DNA from: Streptococcus parasanguinis
GTDB lineage: Bacteria; Bacillota; Bacilli; Lactobacillales; Streptococcaceae
DNA: 64,000 nt
Assembly: GCA_905188195.1 (NCBI GenBank)
Contig: CAJJKY010000007.1
Span: 38,963 to 102,962 of the forward strand
Reading direction: 5' to 3'
Shown here one piece after another: positions 46,836 through 55,708 of the stretch. Within the stretch, counting starts at the first letter, position 1. Each line of letters starts with the position of its first letter. The translations under genes were made by a program, and so were the position numbers. The notes under the pieces were generated by a model. The model searched no databases, was not told where the DNA came from, and saw nothing but the letters and a program-made list of their open reading frames with translations.

Positions 46836-48821
46836 ATGTTTCGATTAACGACTAAACTAGCTTGCTCTAATCTGATCAAGAACCGCAAGCTCTATTATCC
46901 CTTTGCGATTGCGGTCATTCTCGCAGTGACCATCGCTTACCTCTTTGACTCCCTGACCTTTAATCCCCGCATTTCCGAGCTTCGAGGGGGCTCTTCCATA
47001 GTGTTCACTCTCAGCTTGGGGTTCTTCGTGGTCAATGCCGCGGGAGCTATCATCGTGCTCTATGCCAATAGCTTCGTCATGAAAAACCGCTCCAAGGAGC
47101 TGGGCATCTACAGCATGCTCGGCCTTGAAAAACGCCATCTCATCAGCATGATCTTCAAGGAACTCTTGCTTTTTGGCTTTCTAACCATCTCAGCCGGTGT
47201 CTTGATTGGAGCCCTCTTTGACAAGCTGATCTTTGCCTTTCTTTTGAAACTCATGAAGATGAAGGTCCAGCTAGTATCTACCTTCCAACCTGGGATTGTC
47301 ATCTTGGTCTTTGTCACCTTTGGTCTCATCTTTGGACTTTTGATTCTTCTCAATGCTTGGCGCATTCTCCGATTGAATGCTCTGCAACTGACACGTGAGA
47401 AAGCGAGTGGTGAAAAGAAAGCCCGCTTCTTGTGGCCCCAAACCATCCTGGGCTTAGCCTCTCTCGGTTTTGGCTACTACCTGGCTTTGTCTGTCAAAGA
47501 CCCCATCATTGCGCTTGTGACCTTCTTTCTAGCCGTTATCCTGGTCATGATCGGGACCTACCTGCTCTTTAATGCTGGGATCACCGTCTTCTTGCACCTG
47601 CTTAAGAAAAAGAAGAGCTACTATTACCAACCCAACAACATGATCTCGGTCTCTAACCTCATCTATCGCATGAAGAAAAATGCAGTGGGGCTTGCGACCA
47701 TTGCCATCCTCTCGACCATGGTGCTGGTGACCATTTCTGCAGCCACCAACATCTATGTCGGTAGCGAAATGGTCAAGAAAATCATGGCGCCTCATGATTT
47801 CTCTGTCCAAGGAAAAGGGGTCGAGCTGGAGCAGATCAATCAAAAATTTGATGAATTTGCCTCTGAGCACCATCTCAAGATCAAGAATCGTGACCTGATG
47901 ACCTATGCCAACTTTGGGGTTAAATCACAAAAGGGCACCGACTTCACCGTCTATCCAGCTGATGAACGCAGCGTCACTCCTAAAACCGTCTTTATGGTTT
48001 TTGATGTAGCTAGTTATGAACAAATGACAGGCGAACACGTCGATCTGACAGGCAACCAAGTCATCCTCTTTGCCCATAACAAGGCTCTTAAGGGGCAAAA
48101 GCAGTTTACTATCAACGGGCAAGACTTCCAAGTCAAGGAAGAGGTGACCAAGGATTTTATCACCGACCACGTGCCAAATCAGTTTAACATGCTGACGGAG
48201 GATTTCAATTACCTGATCGTGCCTGATCTTTCAGCCTTTGTCGCCCAGTTTCCGAATCTGGCCATCAATACCAATATCTACGGTGGCTTCAATGTCAATG
48301 TCGATGAAGATCAGCAACTCAAGCTAGCAGCTAGCTATGATAAGATGATCGATGAATTGAGCAGCCAACAGGGCCAAGGAACATTTATCTATGGAGGTAA
48401 CCGAGCCAATGATGTGGCAGAGTTGAATAGCCTCTTTGGTGGCATCTTCTTTATCGGAATTTTCTTGTCACTGATCTTTATGGTCGGAACGGTCATCGTC
48501 ATCTACTACAAGCAAATCTCGGAAGGCTATGAAGACCGTGATCGCTTCGTCATTCTCCAACAGGTGGGGCTCGATGAACACGAGGTCAAACGAACCATCA
48601 ACCGTCAAGTGCGGACCGTCTTCTTCCTCCCTCTCATCTTTGCCTTTATCCACCTGGCCTTTGCCTACCATATGATCCGCCTGATTCTTAAAGTGCTCGG
48701 TGTCATCAATAGTGGCCAAGTCCTCGTCGTGACCCTCAGTGTCTGTGCCGTCTTTCTCATCACCTACCTAATCGTCTTTTGGATCACCTCTCGGAGCTAT
48801 CGTAAGATTGTGCAGATTTAA
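46836..48821 (+). CDS. ABC transporter permease (BceB-type, FtsX domains)
   Basis: A 661-residue permease with ten membrane segments: one N-terminal, blocks at about 50-170 and 195-300, and a last block at 540-655 with a FtsX-type core. A large extracellular domain (about 320-520) lies between segments 7 and 8, the mark of BceB transporters that recognise bacitracin, lantibiotics or similar lipid-II-targeting peptides. The exact substrate cannot be read from sequence. Confidence 0.93.
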   Translation: MFRLTTKLACSNLIKNRKLYYPFAIAVILAVTIAYLFDSLTFNPRISELRGGSSIVFTLSLGFFVVNAAGAIIVLYANSFVMKNRSKELGIYSMLGLEKRHLISMIFKELLLFGFLTISAGVLIGALFDKLIFAFLLKLMKMKVQLVSTFQPGIVILVFVTFGLIFGLLILLNAWRILRLNALQLTREKASGEKKARFLWPQTILGLASLGFGYYLALSVKDPIIALVTFFLAVILVMIGTYLLFNAGITVFLHLLKKKKSYYYQPNNMISVSNLIYRMKKNAVGLATIAILSTMVLVTISAATNIYVGSEMVKKIMAPHDFSVQGKGVELEQINQKFDEFASEHHLKIKNRDLMTYANFGVKSQKGTDFTVYPADERSVTPKTVFMVFDVASYEQMTGEHVDLTGNQVILFAHNKALKGQKQFTINGQDFQVKEEVTKDFITDHVPNQFNMLTEDFNYLIVPDLSAFVAQFPNLAINTNIYGGFNVNVDEDQQLKLAASYDKMIDELSSQQGQGTFIYGGNRANDVAELNSLFGGIFFIGIFLSLIFMVGTVIVIYYKQISEGYEDRDRFVILQQVGLDEHEVKRTINRQVRTVFFLPLIFAFIHLAFAYHMIRLILKVLGVINSGQVLVVTLSVCAVFLITYLIVFWITSRSYRKIVQI

Positions 48822-48844
48822 GAAAAGAAACTCAAATTAAATTA

Positions 48845-48982
48845 GAAACTTTCCTTAGGTGAGTACGGACGTCAGCGAACTTCGAAGAAGTTCCATGACT
48901 AATTATTGAGCCTAAGGTCTCAATAATTCCGAGTGCCTGAAACATAATTATTTCAGGCACTTTTCTCACAGCGGAAAGTTTC
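48845..48982 (+). repeat. BOX-like structured intergenic repeat, copy B
   Basis: 138 bp closed by perfect 10-bp inverted ends (GAAACTTTCC/GGAAAGTTTC). Inside are a GTGAG/CTCAC stem and three perfect hairpins: GAACTTC/GAAGTTC (48877-48893), AATTATTGAG/CTCAATAATT (48901-48928) and GTGCCTGAAA/TTTCAGGCAC (48933-48960, then TTTT). It begins 24 bp after the bceB-type stop and may also terminate that operon. The rest of this 367-bp gap (48983-49146) shows no gene. Confidence 0.82.
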
Positions 48983-49149
48983 AATATACTCTAATAATAA
49001 TCAGATATTATTTGGATATTTTTGCACAATAATCCAGCATAGGTTATTCAAAGAAAAGAATTGTCAATTTTTTTAGCTTGCTCATAGCGGGCTTTTTTGT
49101 ACGAAAACCGACTGCGATTGTTTTTGTTTTTCAAAGGGATACACAAAAA

Positions 49150-49176
49150 AGACTGAACCCGTAGAGTTCAGTCTTT
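49150..49176 (-). terminator. Terminator after the minus-strand SemiSWEET gene
   Basis: AAGACTGAAC/GTTCAGTCTT hairpin; in minus-strand sense it is followed by a T-run. Confidence 0.8.
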
Positions 49177-49188
49177 GTTCACTTTCTA

Positions 49189-49452
49189 TTAAAGTGATGT
49201 AAGGAAAGTCAATCCCCCTAGGATGACACCTGCCGAATTCGGAATGATCAAAATCCAGTCTTTTTTAGGTTCCTTTGTCCAACCATAAATGACCCAGATC
49301 AAGCAAGAAATAGCAGCTGACAAGGGTTGGAAAGGTTGGGCCTTATTTCCCTGTAAATTAGCAATAATTTGTGGGATGTAGGCAATGAAAACGATAATCC
49401 CAATAAAGGCACCGATCGAGCCAACGATTTGGTTGATTTTTTGTTTATTCAT
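49189..49452 (-). CDS. SemiSWEET family sugar transporter 1
   Basis: An 87-residue PQ-loop protein with three membrane segments and the conserved FIAYIPQII motif (about residue 22) and CLIWVIYGW in the third helix region. SemiSWEETs act as dimers that move small sugars passively. A second, diverged member lies 288 bp away on the opposite strand. Confidence 0.88.
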   Translation of the reverse strand: MNKQKINQIVGSIGAFIGIIVFIAYIPQIIANLQGNKAQPFQPLSAAISCLIWVIYGWTKEPKKDWILIIPNSAGVILGGLTFLTSL

Positions 49453-49669
49453 AAAATTTTACCTCTGTGTATCAAAATAGCATAAGTAGGAAGAAAATGC
49501 AATTAATTTGCATGCTATGCAAGATGAAAATGATTACATTCGCACAAAATTAGACAATGTGTCAAAAAAATGGCAACTAGAGAGAAGACTCTCTCGAAAA
49601 GAAATCCATCTTCCTGCAAAATCACAAGATTGTGACACTTTACAGTTCGGTAACATTTGAAAAAAAGAC

Positions 49670-49698
49670 TTGAATTTGTAAAGGACAAAAGGTAGAAT
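49670..49698 (+). promoter_or_regulatory. Promoter of SemiSWEET 2
   Basis: TTGAAT (49670-49675), 17-bp spacer, TAGAAT (49693-49698). Confidence 0.65.
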
Positions 49699-49740
49699 AG
49701 TGCATACTTTAAAAAAAGAAAAGGAAATGGTAGTTTCAAA

Positions 49741-49998
49741 ATGAATGAAAAACAAATGAAAATTCTTGGTTGGGTTGCGACCTTTATGTCTGTTATGATG
49801 TATGTGTCTTACTTCCCACAAATCATGGATAACCTCGCAGGTCACAAAGGGAACTTTGTTCAACCCCTTGTCGCAGCCATCAACTGTAGCCTTTGGGTTT
49901 ACTACGGACTCTTCAAAAAAGAACGCGATATTCCACTTGCTGCAGCCAATGCACCAGGGATCATCTTTGGTTTGATCACAGCCATCACAGCCTTGTAA
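49741..49998 (+). CDS. SemiSWEET family sugar transporter 2
   Basis: An 85-residue PQ-loop protein: YVSYFPQIM (about residue 20), CSLWVYYGLFKKE (about 52) and a third helix ending GLITAITAL. It shares layout with the divergent neighbour at 49189-49452 but is clearly different in sequence. Either homodimers of each or a mixed dimer are possible. Confidence 0.88.
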   Translation: MNEKQMKILGWVATFMSVMMYVSYFPQIMDNLAGHKGNFVQPLVAAINCSLWVYYGLFKKERDIPLAAANAPGIIFGLITAITAL

Positions 49999-50006
49999 TT
50001 AATTAA

Positions 50007-50038
50007 AAAAGCTGGACAAAAGTCTGGCTTCTTTTTTT
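50007..50038 (+). terminator. Terminator after SemiSWEET 2
   Basis: AAGC/GCTT and GAC/GTC arms around an AAAA loop with a small internal mismatch, then a run of T. Confidence 0.65.
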
Positions 50039-50105
50039 ATGACTTAACTTATTTCCATGGTATAATGGGAGGACTATTCATAGAGAAGATCAAAAGGAGA
50101 CAAGA

Positions 50106-50483
50106 GTGGATCAAAAACATCACTGTCAAGTCCTATGGGCGAAAAATAAATACCTGGTGCTGAGTCGTTCCAGTAATCTCTACAAGGAAATCCGGGAGTA
50201 CCTCAAGCAAGACCAGGTAGAGGTCAGCCACGTCGAGGACCTGATCCAGCAAGCGCTGGCCTTGCCGGAAAATCGTGGCCAGGTCTCTAATGCCTTCCAG
50301 CATATCTGGGGCTATTTCAAAAAGCAGGCGACTCCTGAGGAAAAGGCAGACTTCATGCTCCTTCTCGAGAAATACCAGCATGGCCAAGCTAGCCAAGAGG
50401 ATCTCATAAAGGGGATCCAGACGCTCCTAGAGCGCTACCCCAATCGCTACTTGCAAGACTCGACATTACTAGGAGGTCAATAG
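50106..50483 (+). CDS. YbgA family protein (DUF1722)
   Basis: A 125-residue protein beginning at GTG with AAAGGAG 7 bp upstream. It contains the DUF1722 features WAKNKYLVLSRS near the start, VSNAFQHIWGYFKK, and a final YPNRYLQDSTLL. The family is found alone or fused to DUF523 or photolyases; its biochemical role is unknown. It ends directly before the next gene, which it may accompany in DNA damage repair. Confidence 0.82.
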   Translation: MDQKHHCQVLWAKNKYLVLSRSSNLYKEIREYLKQDQVEVSHVEDLIQQALALPENRGQVSNAFQHIWGYFKKQATPEEKADFMLLLEKYQHGQASQEDLIKGIQTLLERYPNRYLQDSTLLGGQ

Positions 50484-50849
50484 ATGAGACTGTGGCACCA
50501 AGACTTGATTCCCAAACTCCCTCGCCCCCAGCTTCTCGGCCAACACCGGGAATGCTGCGCCCTTCGAGGCAATGGCTGGGGCAAGAAGCATGCGACGGTC
50601 AACTATGTCTTTGACTACTCGCCCTATCGCCTCTATGCCTATCACCGCCTGATCATGGAGGAGATGACCGCTCGTGGCTATAAGGTCAGCCCAGAGTGGT
50701 GGGAGTCGACCTACAGAGGAAAGACCCGCCCAGCCTATCCAGAACTAGAAGAGGAATCTTTGAGCACCCCCATCTATCCCGAGCATCATGCGGGTTACCT
50801 GAAAGAATGCTTAGATAACCTAGCAGAAAAAGGGATCCAACTAGACTAA
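50484..50849 (+). CDS. TIGR02328 family / pyrimidine dimer DNA glycosylase-like protein
   Basis: A 121-residue protein beginning MRLWHQDLIPKLPRPQLLGQ with RECCALRGNGWGKKHATVNY. These match the TIGR02328 family, related to T4 endonuclease V-like pyrimidine dimer glycosylases (PF03013). It is translationally joined to the DUF1722 gene, which fits a two-gene repair unit; activity is inferred from family only. Confidence 0.78.
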   Translation: MRLWHQDLIPKLPRPQLLGQHRECCALRGNGWGKKHATVNYVFDYSPYRLYAYHRLIMEEMTARGYKVSPEWWESTYRGKTRPAYPELEEESLSTPIYPEHHAGYLKECLDNLAEKGIQLD

Positions 50850-50852
50850 GAA

Positions 50853-50880
50853 AAACGGACTAGACCAGGTTCGTTTTTTT
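50853..50880 (+). terminator. Terminator after the TIGR02328 gene
   Basis: AACGGAC/GTTCGTT arms (one G-T) with a run of T. Confidence 0.65.
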
Positions 50881-50931
50881 GCGCCAAATCTCAACAAAAT
50901 GCTTTGAAAGCGTTAATTTCTTTCCCAAACA

Positions 50932-50940
50932 TGCTATAAT
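50932..50940 (+). promoter_or_regulatory. hsdR extended -10 promoter
   Basis: TGCTATAAT, 34 bp upstream of hsdR. A cre-like half-site TGAAAGCG lies at 50905-50912. Confidence 0.6.
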
Positions 50941-50974
50941 AATAGGAGATTATGCACAGGAAAAGGATAGACGG

Positions 50975-53968
50975 ATGAAGGCAGTAGCAACTCCAGAACT
51001 TGAGATCGAAAGACAGTTGATCCAGCAGTTGACTTCAGGAGAGAGTCAGTGGACCTATCGCGAGGATCTCAAGAATGAAGACCAGTTATGGGATAATTTC
51101 TTTGACAAGCTCGCGCAAAACAATGTCGCCGTGCTAGCGGACCATCCCTTGACCGACCAGGAAAAGCGCCAGATCAAGAACCAGCTCAACTTTGTCAGCT
51201 ACTATGAAGCAGCCAAGTGGCTTGCTGGTGAAAATGGCATCGCCAAGGTTGAAGTCCAGCGAGAAGATGCTAGCCTAGGGACTATTCGCTTAGCGGTCAT
51301 CTGGCGGGACAATATCGCAGCTGGGAAGTCGAGCTATGAAGTGGTCAACCAAGTCGAACGCGACAAGGCCTATCCGCTAGACCAGGATCGACGGCTCGAT
51401 ACGACCCTTATGATCAATGGCCTGCCTCTCATCCATATCGAACTCAAGAGCCCACGAGTGGCCTTTCTAGATGCCTTTCACCAGATCAAAAAGTATGATC
51501 GTGAAGGCAAGTTCCGGGGCATTTACTCGAGCTTACAGATGTTTGTCGTGACCAATAAAGTCGACACACGCTATATCGCTGCAGCCCGTGAAAGCAAGCT
51601 AAACAAGCAGTTTCTGACCAAGTGGGTGGACAAGAACAACCAACCCATGATTGATCTCAACAGCTTTGCCCATGAGGTCCTCTCCATCCCTCGGGCCCAC
51701 CAGATGGTCATGCAGTACTCGGTCATCGACGACAGTAAGAAAGCCCTCATCCTCCTGCGTCCCTACCAGATCCATGCTATCGAGGCTGTGCAGGAAGCCT
51801 CTCGTCGCCAAGAGTCAGGCTATATCTGGCATACGACCGGATCAGGTAAGACCCTGACCTCTTACAAAGTAGCACGCAATCTCTTGCAGATCCCAGCGAT
51901 CCAAAAGACCATCTTTGTCGTCGACCGCAGAGACTTGGACCAGCAGACGACCTCGTCCTTCCTCTCTTATGCGGCCAATGATGTCATCGACATCGACGAG
52001 ACGGACAATACCCATGAACTGGTCAAACGCCTAGGGGGCAATGATAAGCGCGTGGTAGTCACGACCATCCAGAAAATCACGACCATGATGCGCAAGTTCG
52101 AAGAAGGGAAGTACCAGCGAGATGCTGGAAAGATCAAGGACCTGCGCGTAGCCTTTGTCGTGGATGAGTGCCACCGGGCGGTTACCCCACAGACGCAAAA
52201 GGAGATCAAGGCCTACTTCAAGAACTCTCTCTGGTATGGCTTTACAGGGACTCCGATCTTCAAGGAAAACAAACGCAAGCAAGTGGGAGACCTGGCTCAG
52301 ACCACCCACCAACAGTATGGCGATCGCCTACATGAATACACTGTCAAGGAAGCCATCCATGATGGAGCGGTTCTAGGCTTTAAGGTAGACTACCGCAATA
52401 CCATCATCTCGGATCTCCTAGAAGAAGAGATCCCAGACCATGCCTACGAGGACAAGGAGCACATGCTAGAGGTTCTAGATGCCATCCTCAATAAGAGCCA
52501 GCAACAGCTCAATATCCCCAAAGGGGTCGGAAAGAGCTATGAGGCTATCTTGACGGTCAAGTCTATCCCACGAGCACAGGCCTATTACAATCTGCTCAAG
52601 AGCATACTCGCGGGCAAGGAGCGGGTCAAAGTTTCCGAGCGGGTCAAACGCCATTTGCCAGATTTTCCAAAGTTTACCATCACCTACTCAGTATCTGAAA
52701 ATGAGGAAGAGTCCATCGGCTACCAAGACCACATGAAGCAGGTCATGGAGGACTACAACCAAGAGTTTGGCACGCATTTTAGCCTAGCGGATCTGCGGGG
52801 TTTTAACACCGATGTCAACAATCGTCTGGCCAGAAAGCAGGACAAGTACCTCTACCGCAATGAGCAGTTGGACCTGGTCATCGTAGTCGACCGTCTCTTG
52901 ACCGGTTTTGATGCACCTTGTCTTTCTACGCTCTTTATCGATCGCAAGCCTATGCGCCCACAGGACTTGATCCAGGCCTTCAGCCGGACCAATCGGATCT
53001 TTGATGACAAGAAGCACTTCGGCCATATCATCACCTTCCAGCGTCCTCAAGCCTTTAAGGAGGCTGTCGACAATGCTCTCAAGCTCTACTCCAATGGAGG
53101 AGAAAATGAGGTCCTAGCACCCAGCTGGGAAGAAGAGAAGCGCAACTTCTTAAAAGCCTGGGCAGAGTTTAAAGGCCAAGTCACAAACTTCGAAGAAGAA
53201 GGAGTCGCCCTCGAGCAGGCTCCAACTGCCCAGCTCCGTAAGGTCGCAAAAGCCTATCAGGTCTTTGACAAGTACCAAGCCTCGATCCGCGTCTACTCTG
53301 AGTATGATAAGGAAGAGATCTATCGGGAAACAGGCCTCAGCGACAGTCAGCTCGAAGCCTATCTGGGCCTCTATCAAAATATCCTGGCGGAGATCAAGAG
53401 CAGGGATCCAGAAGTGGACAGCCAAGATGAGCTGGATATCCACTATGAGCTGGAGTCTGTCCAAGTCGATGAGATCAACTATGCCTATATCCTGATGCTG
53501 ATCCAGAGTATGATCCAGCAGGAGGAAAATGATGAACAAGCCCTCAGTGACAAGGATATCGCAACCGTGGACAGTTATATAGAGAGCTTGAACCGGACCA
53601 ATCCAAGTCTAGCTGAAATCATCCAAAACCTCTGGACCCAGGTCCAAGAAGAGCCCGAACGCTACCGAGGACAATCTATCACCGGAGTTTTGGACCAGAT
53701 GATCGAATCCGTCATTGAAAGCCATATCGTAAGCTTTGCCAAACGCTGGTATATCGGAGCCGACGAGCTGCGCTACTATATCCAACACTACCGCAAAGGT
53801 GCTAAAAAACAAGCCGGCGAAAGCCAGCTCACCAAGAGCCAACGCTACAAAGACTACAAGGCAGAAGTAGCAGATGCCCTCAACCCACTCAGCTACAAAA
53901 AACAAATCAAAGAAGCCTATACCCAACTGATCGAAGAGGTGATTGAACCACTGAGAGTGGGGAGGTAG
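50975..53968 (+). CDS. hsdR: Type I restriction enzyme HsdR (endonuclease/translocase)
   Basis: A ~997-residue R subunit. The N-terminal PD-(D/E)xK nuclease shows [18 protein letters not shown]2 helicase motifs follow: [10 protein letters not shown] (motif I), FVVDECHR (II), GFTGTPIF (III) and FSRTNRIFD (VI), then a helical C-terminus that docks on the M2S complex. The ATG at 50975 follows AAAAGGA and gives the family start; an upstream in-frame extension crosses the promoter. Base composition is like the host core, unlike the AT-rich genes that follow. Confidence 0.95.
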   Translation: MKAVATPELEIERQLIQQLTSGESQWTYREDLKNEDQLWDNFFDKLAQNNVAVLADHPLTDQEKRQIKNQLNFVSYYEAAKWLAGENGIAKVEVQREDASLGTIRLAVIWRDNIAAGKSSYEVVNQVERDKAYPLDQDRRLDTTLMINGLPLIHIELKSPRVAFLDAFHQIKKYDREGKFRGIYSSLQMFVVTNKVDTRYIAAARESKLNKQFLTKWVDKNNQPMIDLNSFAHEVLSIPRAHQMVMQYSVIDDSKKALILLRPYQIHAIEAVQEASRRQESGYIWHTTGSGKTLTSYKVARNLLQIPAIQKTIFVVDRRDLDQQTTSSFLSYAANDVIDIDETDNTHELVKRLGGNDKRVVVTTIQKITTMMRKFEEGKYQRDAGKIKDLRVAFVVDECHRAVTPQTQKEIKAYFKNSLWYGFTGTPIFKENKRKQVGDLAQTTHQQYGDRLHEYTVKEAIHDGAVLGFKVDYRNTIISDLLEEEIPDHAYEDKEHMLEVLDAILNKSQQQLNIPKGVGKSYEAILTVKSIPRAQAYYNLLKSILAGKERVKVSERVKRHLPDFPKFTITYSVSENEEESIGYQDHMKQVMEDYNQEFGTHFSLADLRGFNTDVNNRLARKQDKYLYRNEQLDLVIVVDRLLTGFDAPCLSTLFIDRKPMRPQDLIQAFSRTNRIFDDKKHFGHIITFQRPQAFKEAVDNALKLYSNGGENEVLAPSWEEEKRNFLKAWAEFKGQVTNFEEEGVALEQAPTAQLRKVAKAYQVFDKYQASIRVYSEYDKEEIYRETGLSDSQLEAYLGLYQNILAEIKSRDPEVDSQDELDIHYELESVQVDEINYAYILMLIQSMIQQEENDEQALSDKDIATVDSYIESLNRTNPSLAEIIQNLWTQVQEEPERYRGQSITGVLDQMIESVIESHIVSFAKRWYIGADELRYYIQHYRKGAKKQAGESQLTKSQRYKDYKAEVADALNPLSYKKQIKEAYTQLIEEVIEPLRVGR

Positions 53969-53987
53969 GTAGTTTTGGAGAAAAAGT

Positions 53988-54521
53988 ATGAATTGGACTA
54001 CGATTTTTGCAGGAATTGCTGCATTTGTTTCACTTGTGAATATTTTTGTAACTATTAGAAATAATAAGGCTCAAATACAAGCCCAGATTATCTCAAGTTC
54101 TCGTGTTCAGTGGATTAAGGAAGTTAGAGAAATCTACTCGAATTTTATTAAATTAAGTACAGAGTTTCATAATGAGTTATTGTTTTTAAGAGTTTGTGAT
54201 AACGAAAAAAATTTTAATATGGTGAGGGGAAATTTGTGGTCAAGTTATTATCAATTAATTTCTTATTTCCCAAAAAAAGACAGTGATGGAAGAAACTCTG
54301 AGATTGTAAGTATATTTAATGAATTAGTTAATTTTCTGGAAGAAAAATTAGAGTATTCCTATAGAGATATCACTTTTTCGGAGTTTGTACCAAGTTTTCA
54401 GGAATTGCAAAGATATGATGTGCCTGAACAATATAAAGCTATGCTGAATATAGTTTCTGATAAATTTTCTTGTTATATGAAAGAGGAATGGGTGAAAGCA
54501 AAACGAGAGGTGGAGAACTAA
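53988..54521 (+). CDS. Hypothetical 177-residue protein with N-terminal membrane segment
   Basis: AT-rich gene starting 19 bp after hsdR. It has one N-terminal membrane helix (about residues 4-22, IFAGIAAFVSLVNIFVTI) and a helical cytoplasmic part (QIISSSRVQWIKEVREIYS). No family is recognised. The layout resembles small membrane-anchored helical proteins found near phage and defence genes, but no function can be given. A strong terminator follows at 54545. Confidence 0.6.
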   Translation: MNWTTIFAGIAAFVSLVNIFVTIRNNKAQIQAQIISSSRVQWIKEVREIYSNFIKLSTEFHNELLFLRVCDNEKNFNMVRGNLWSSYYQLISYFPKKDSDGRNSEIVSIFNELVNFLEEKLEYSYRDITFSEFVPSFQELQRYDVPEQYKAMLNIVSDKFSCYMKEEWVKAKREVEN

Positions 54522-54544
54522 TTTAAGTTCTCAAAGTTATAAAA

Positions 54545-54593
54545 TAACAGGTGTTGTATAGTAAAGTACAACACCTGTTATTTTTATTTTTTT
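54545..54593 (+). terminator. Strong terminator before the AAA/subtilase operon
   Basis: Perfect 14-bp stem TAACAGGTGTTGTA/TACAACACCTGTTA with an 8-nt loop and a long T-rich tail. It should end the hsdR transcript. Confidence 0.92.
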
Positions 54594-54631
54594 GTCCCTA
54601 AATTGACATTTTTGTCCCACAATGTTATACT
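54589..54631 (+). promoter_or_regulatory. AAA/subtilase promoter with a direct-repeat operator
   Basis: TTGACA (54603-54608), 17-bp spacer, TATACT (54626-54631) with TGT before it, a near-consensus promoter. A 10-bp direct repeat TTTTTGTCCC lies at 54589-54598 and 54609-54618, exactly 20 bp (two helical turns) apart and bracketing the -35 box, which looks like an operator for a DNA-binding regulator. Confidence 0.75.
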
Positions 54632-54661
54632 TAGTTTAGTATTTTAAATGGAGGTCTAGCA

Positions 54662-55705
54662 ATGAAAAAAAAGCAAGTGATTAACTTAATTAAGTATTTT
54701 ACAGAGAAGAATGAGTCGGGATTCAGGACCGAAGCGTATGAGATAGCAAAATCTTTTGATAAAAATGGAGACTATCAGTTAGCTGAATATATAATGGCAT
54801 TACTTTCAGATGCTAATACTTTTGTTCCACAAATGAATGAAGAAGATATTGAATCGTTAAGGAAGGTATCACTGCTGAATTTAGAATCATTGCCTTTGCC
54901 AGAACCTATCTCTAAAGATGTGATTGGAATCGTGAATGCTGTTCGGAGGAATATTGGAGTAAATAAGTTTCTCTTTGAAGGGGCACCAGGGACTGGGAAG
55001 ACAGAGACAACAAAACAAATAACTCGCTTATTGGAACGAGAACTATATATTGTAGATTTTGAAACAATAGTTGATAGTAAATTAGGACAAACGTCAAAAA
55101 ATATTGCTTCACTCTTTAAGGAAATAAATAGTTTTTCTAAACCAAACAGAGTAGTTATATTGTTTGATGAAATAGATGCTATCGCTTTAAATAGATTAGA
55201 TACCAATGACTTGAGAGAAATGGGGAGAGCAACTTCTGCGATATTGAAGGGAATCGACTCACTAAACGATGAGGTTGTTTTAATTGCCACGACTAATCTG
55301 TTTGATGTTTTTGATAAGGCTTTAATAAGACGTTTTGATGCAGTAATTAATTTTAATAATTATAGTCAAGATGATTTATTGGATATTTCGAATGTTTTAA
55401 TGAGTGATATTTTAAAAGATTTTAAACAATCTGGGAAAAATAGTAAATTATTGAGAAAGATTATCTCTCTGATGAAACCAATTCCTTATCCAGGTGAACT
55501 GAAGAATATCTTAAAAAGTGCAGTGGCTTTTAGCAGTTTAACTGATAAATACGATTATTTGAGGCGGATCTTTACAAATGCATATAAATCGATAGATGAA
55601 GTTTCAATAGGAGAATTAAAAGAGCTTGGTTTCACAGTACGTGAAATAGAAATTTTGAAGGGTATTTCAAAAAGTCAGGTTTCAAGAGAGTTAAAAGGGT
55701 GTTAA
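54662..55705 (+). CDS. AAA+ ATPase partnered with a subtilisin-like protease
   Basis: A 347-residue cytosolic protein. A helical N-domain (1-95) precedes a classical AAA core with Walker A GAPGTGKT (107-114), Walker B VVILFDEID (164-172), sensor 1 ATTN (Asn212) and arginine finger RRFD (Arg223/224). The C-terminus reads LGFTVREIEILKGISKSQVS, like a helix-turn-helix. A strong GGAGG site precedes the ATG. It starts 4 bp before the protease gene, so the two are coupled. It probably remodels or presents substrates to the protease or controls it. Specific function unknown. Confidence 0.85.
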   Translation: MKKKQVINLIKYFTEKNESGFRTEAYEIAKSFDKNGDYQLAEYIMALLSDANTFVPQMNEEDIESLRKVSLLNLESLPLPEPISKDVIGIVNAVRRNIGVNKFLFEGAPGTGKTETTKQITRLLERELYIVDFETIVDSKLGQTSKNIASLFKEINSFSKPNRVVILFDEIDAIALNRLDTNDLREMGRATSAILKGIDSLNDEVVLIATTNLFDVFDKALIRRFDAVINFNNYSQDDLLDISNVLMSDILKDFKQSGKNSKLLRKIISLMKPIPYPGELKNILKSAVAFSSLTDKYDYLRRIFTNAYKSIDEVSIGELKELGFTVREIEILKGISKSQVSRELKGC

Positions 55706-55708
55706 AGA

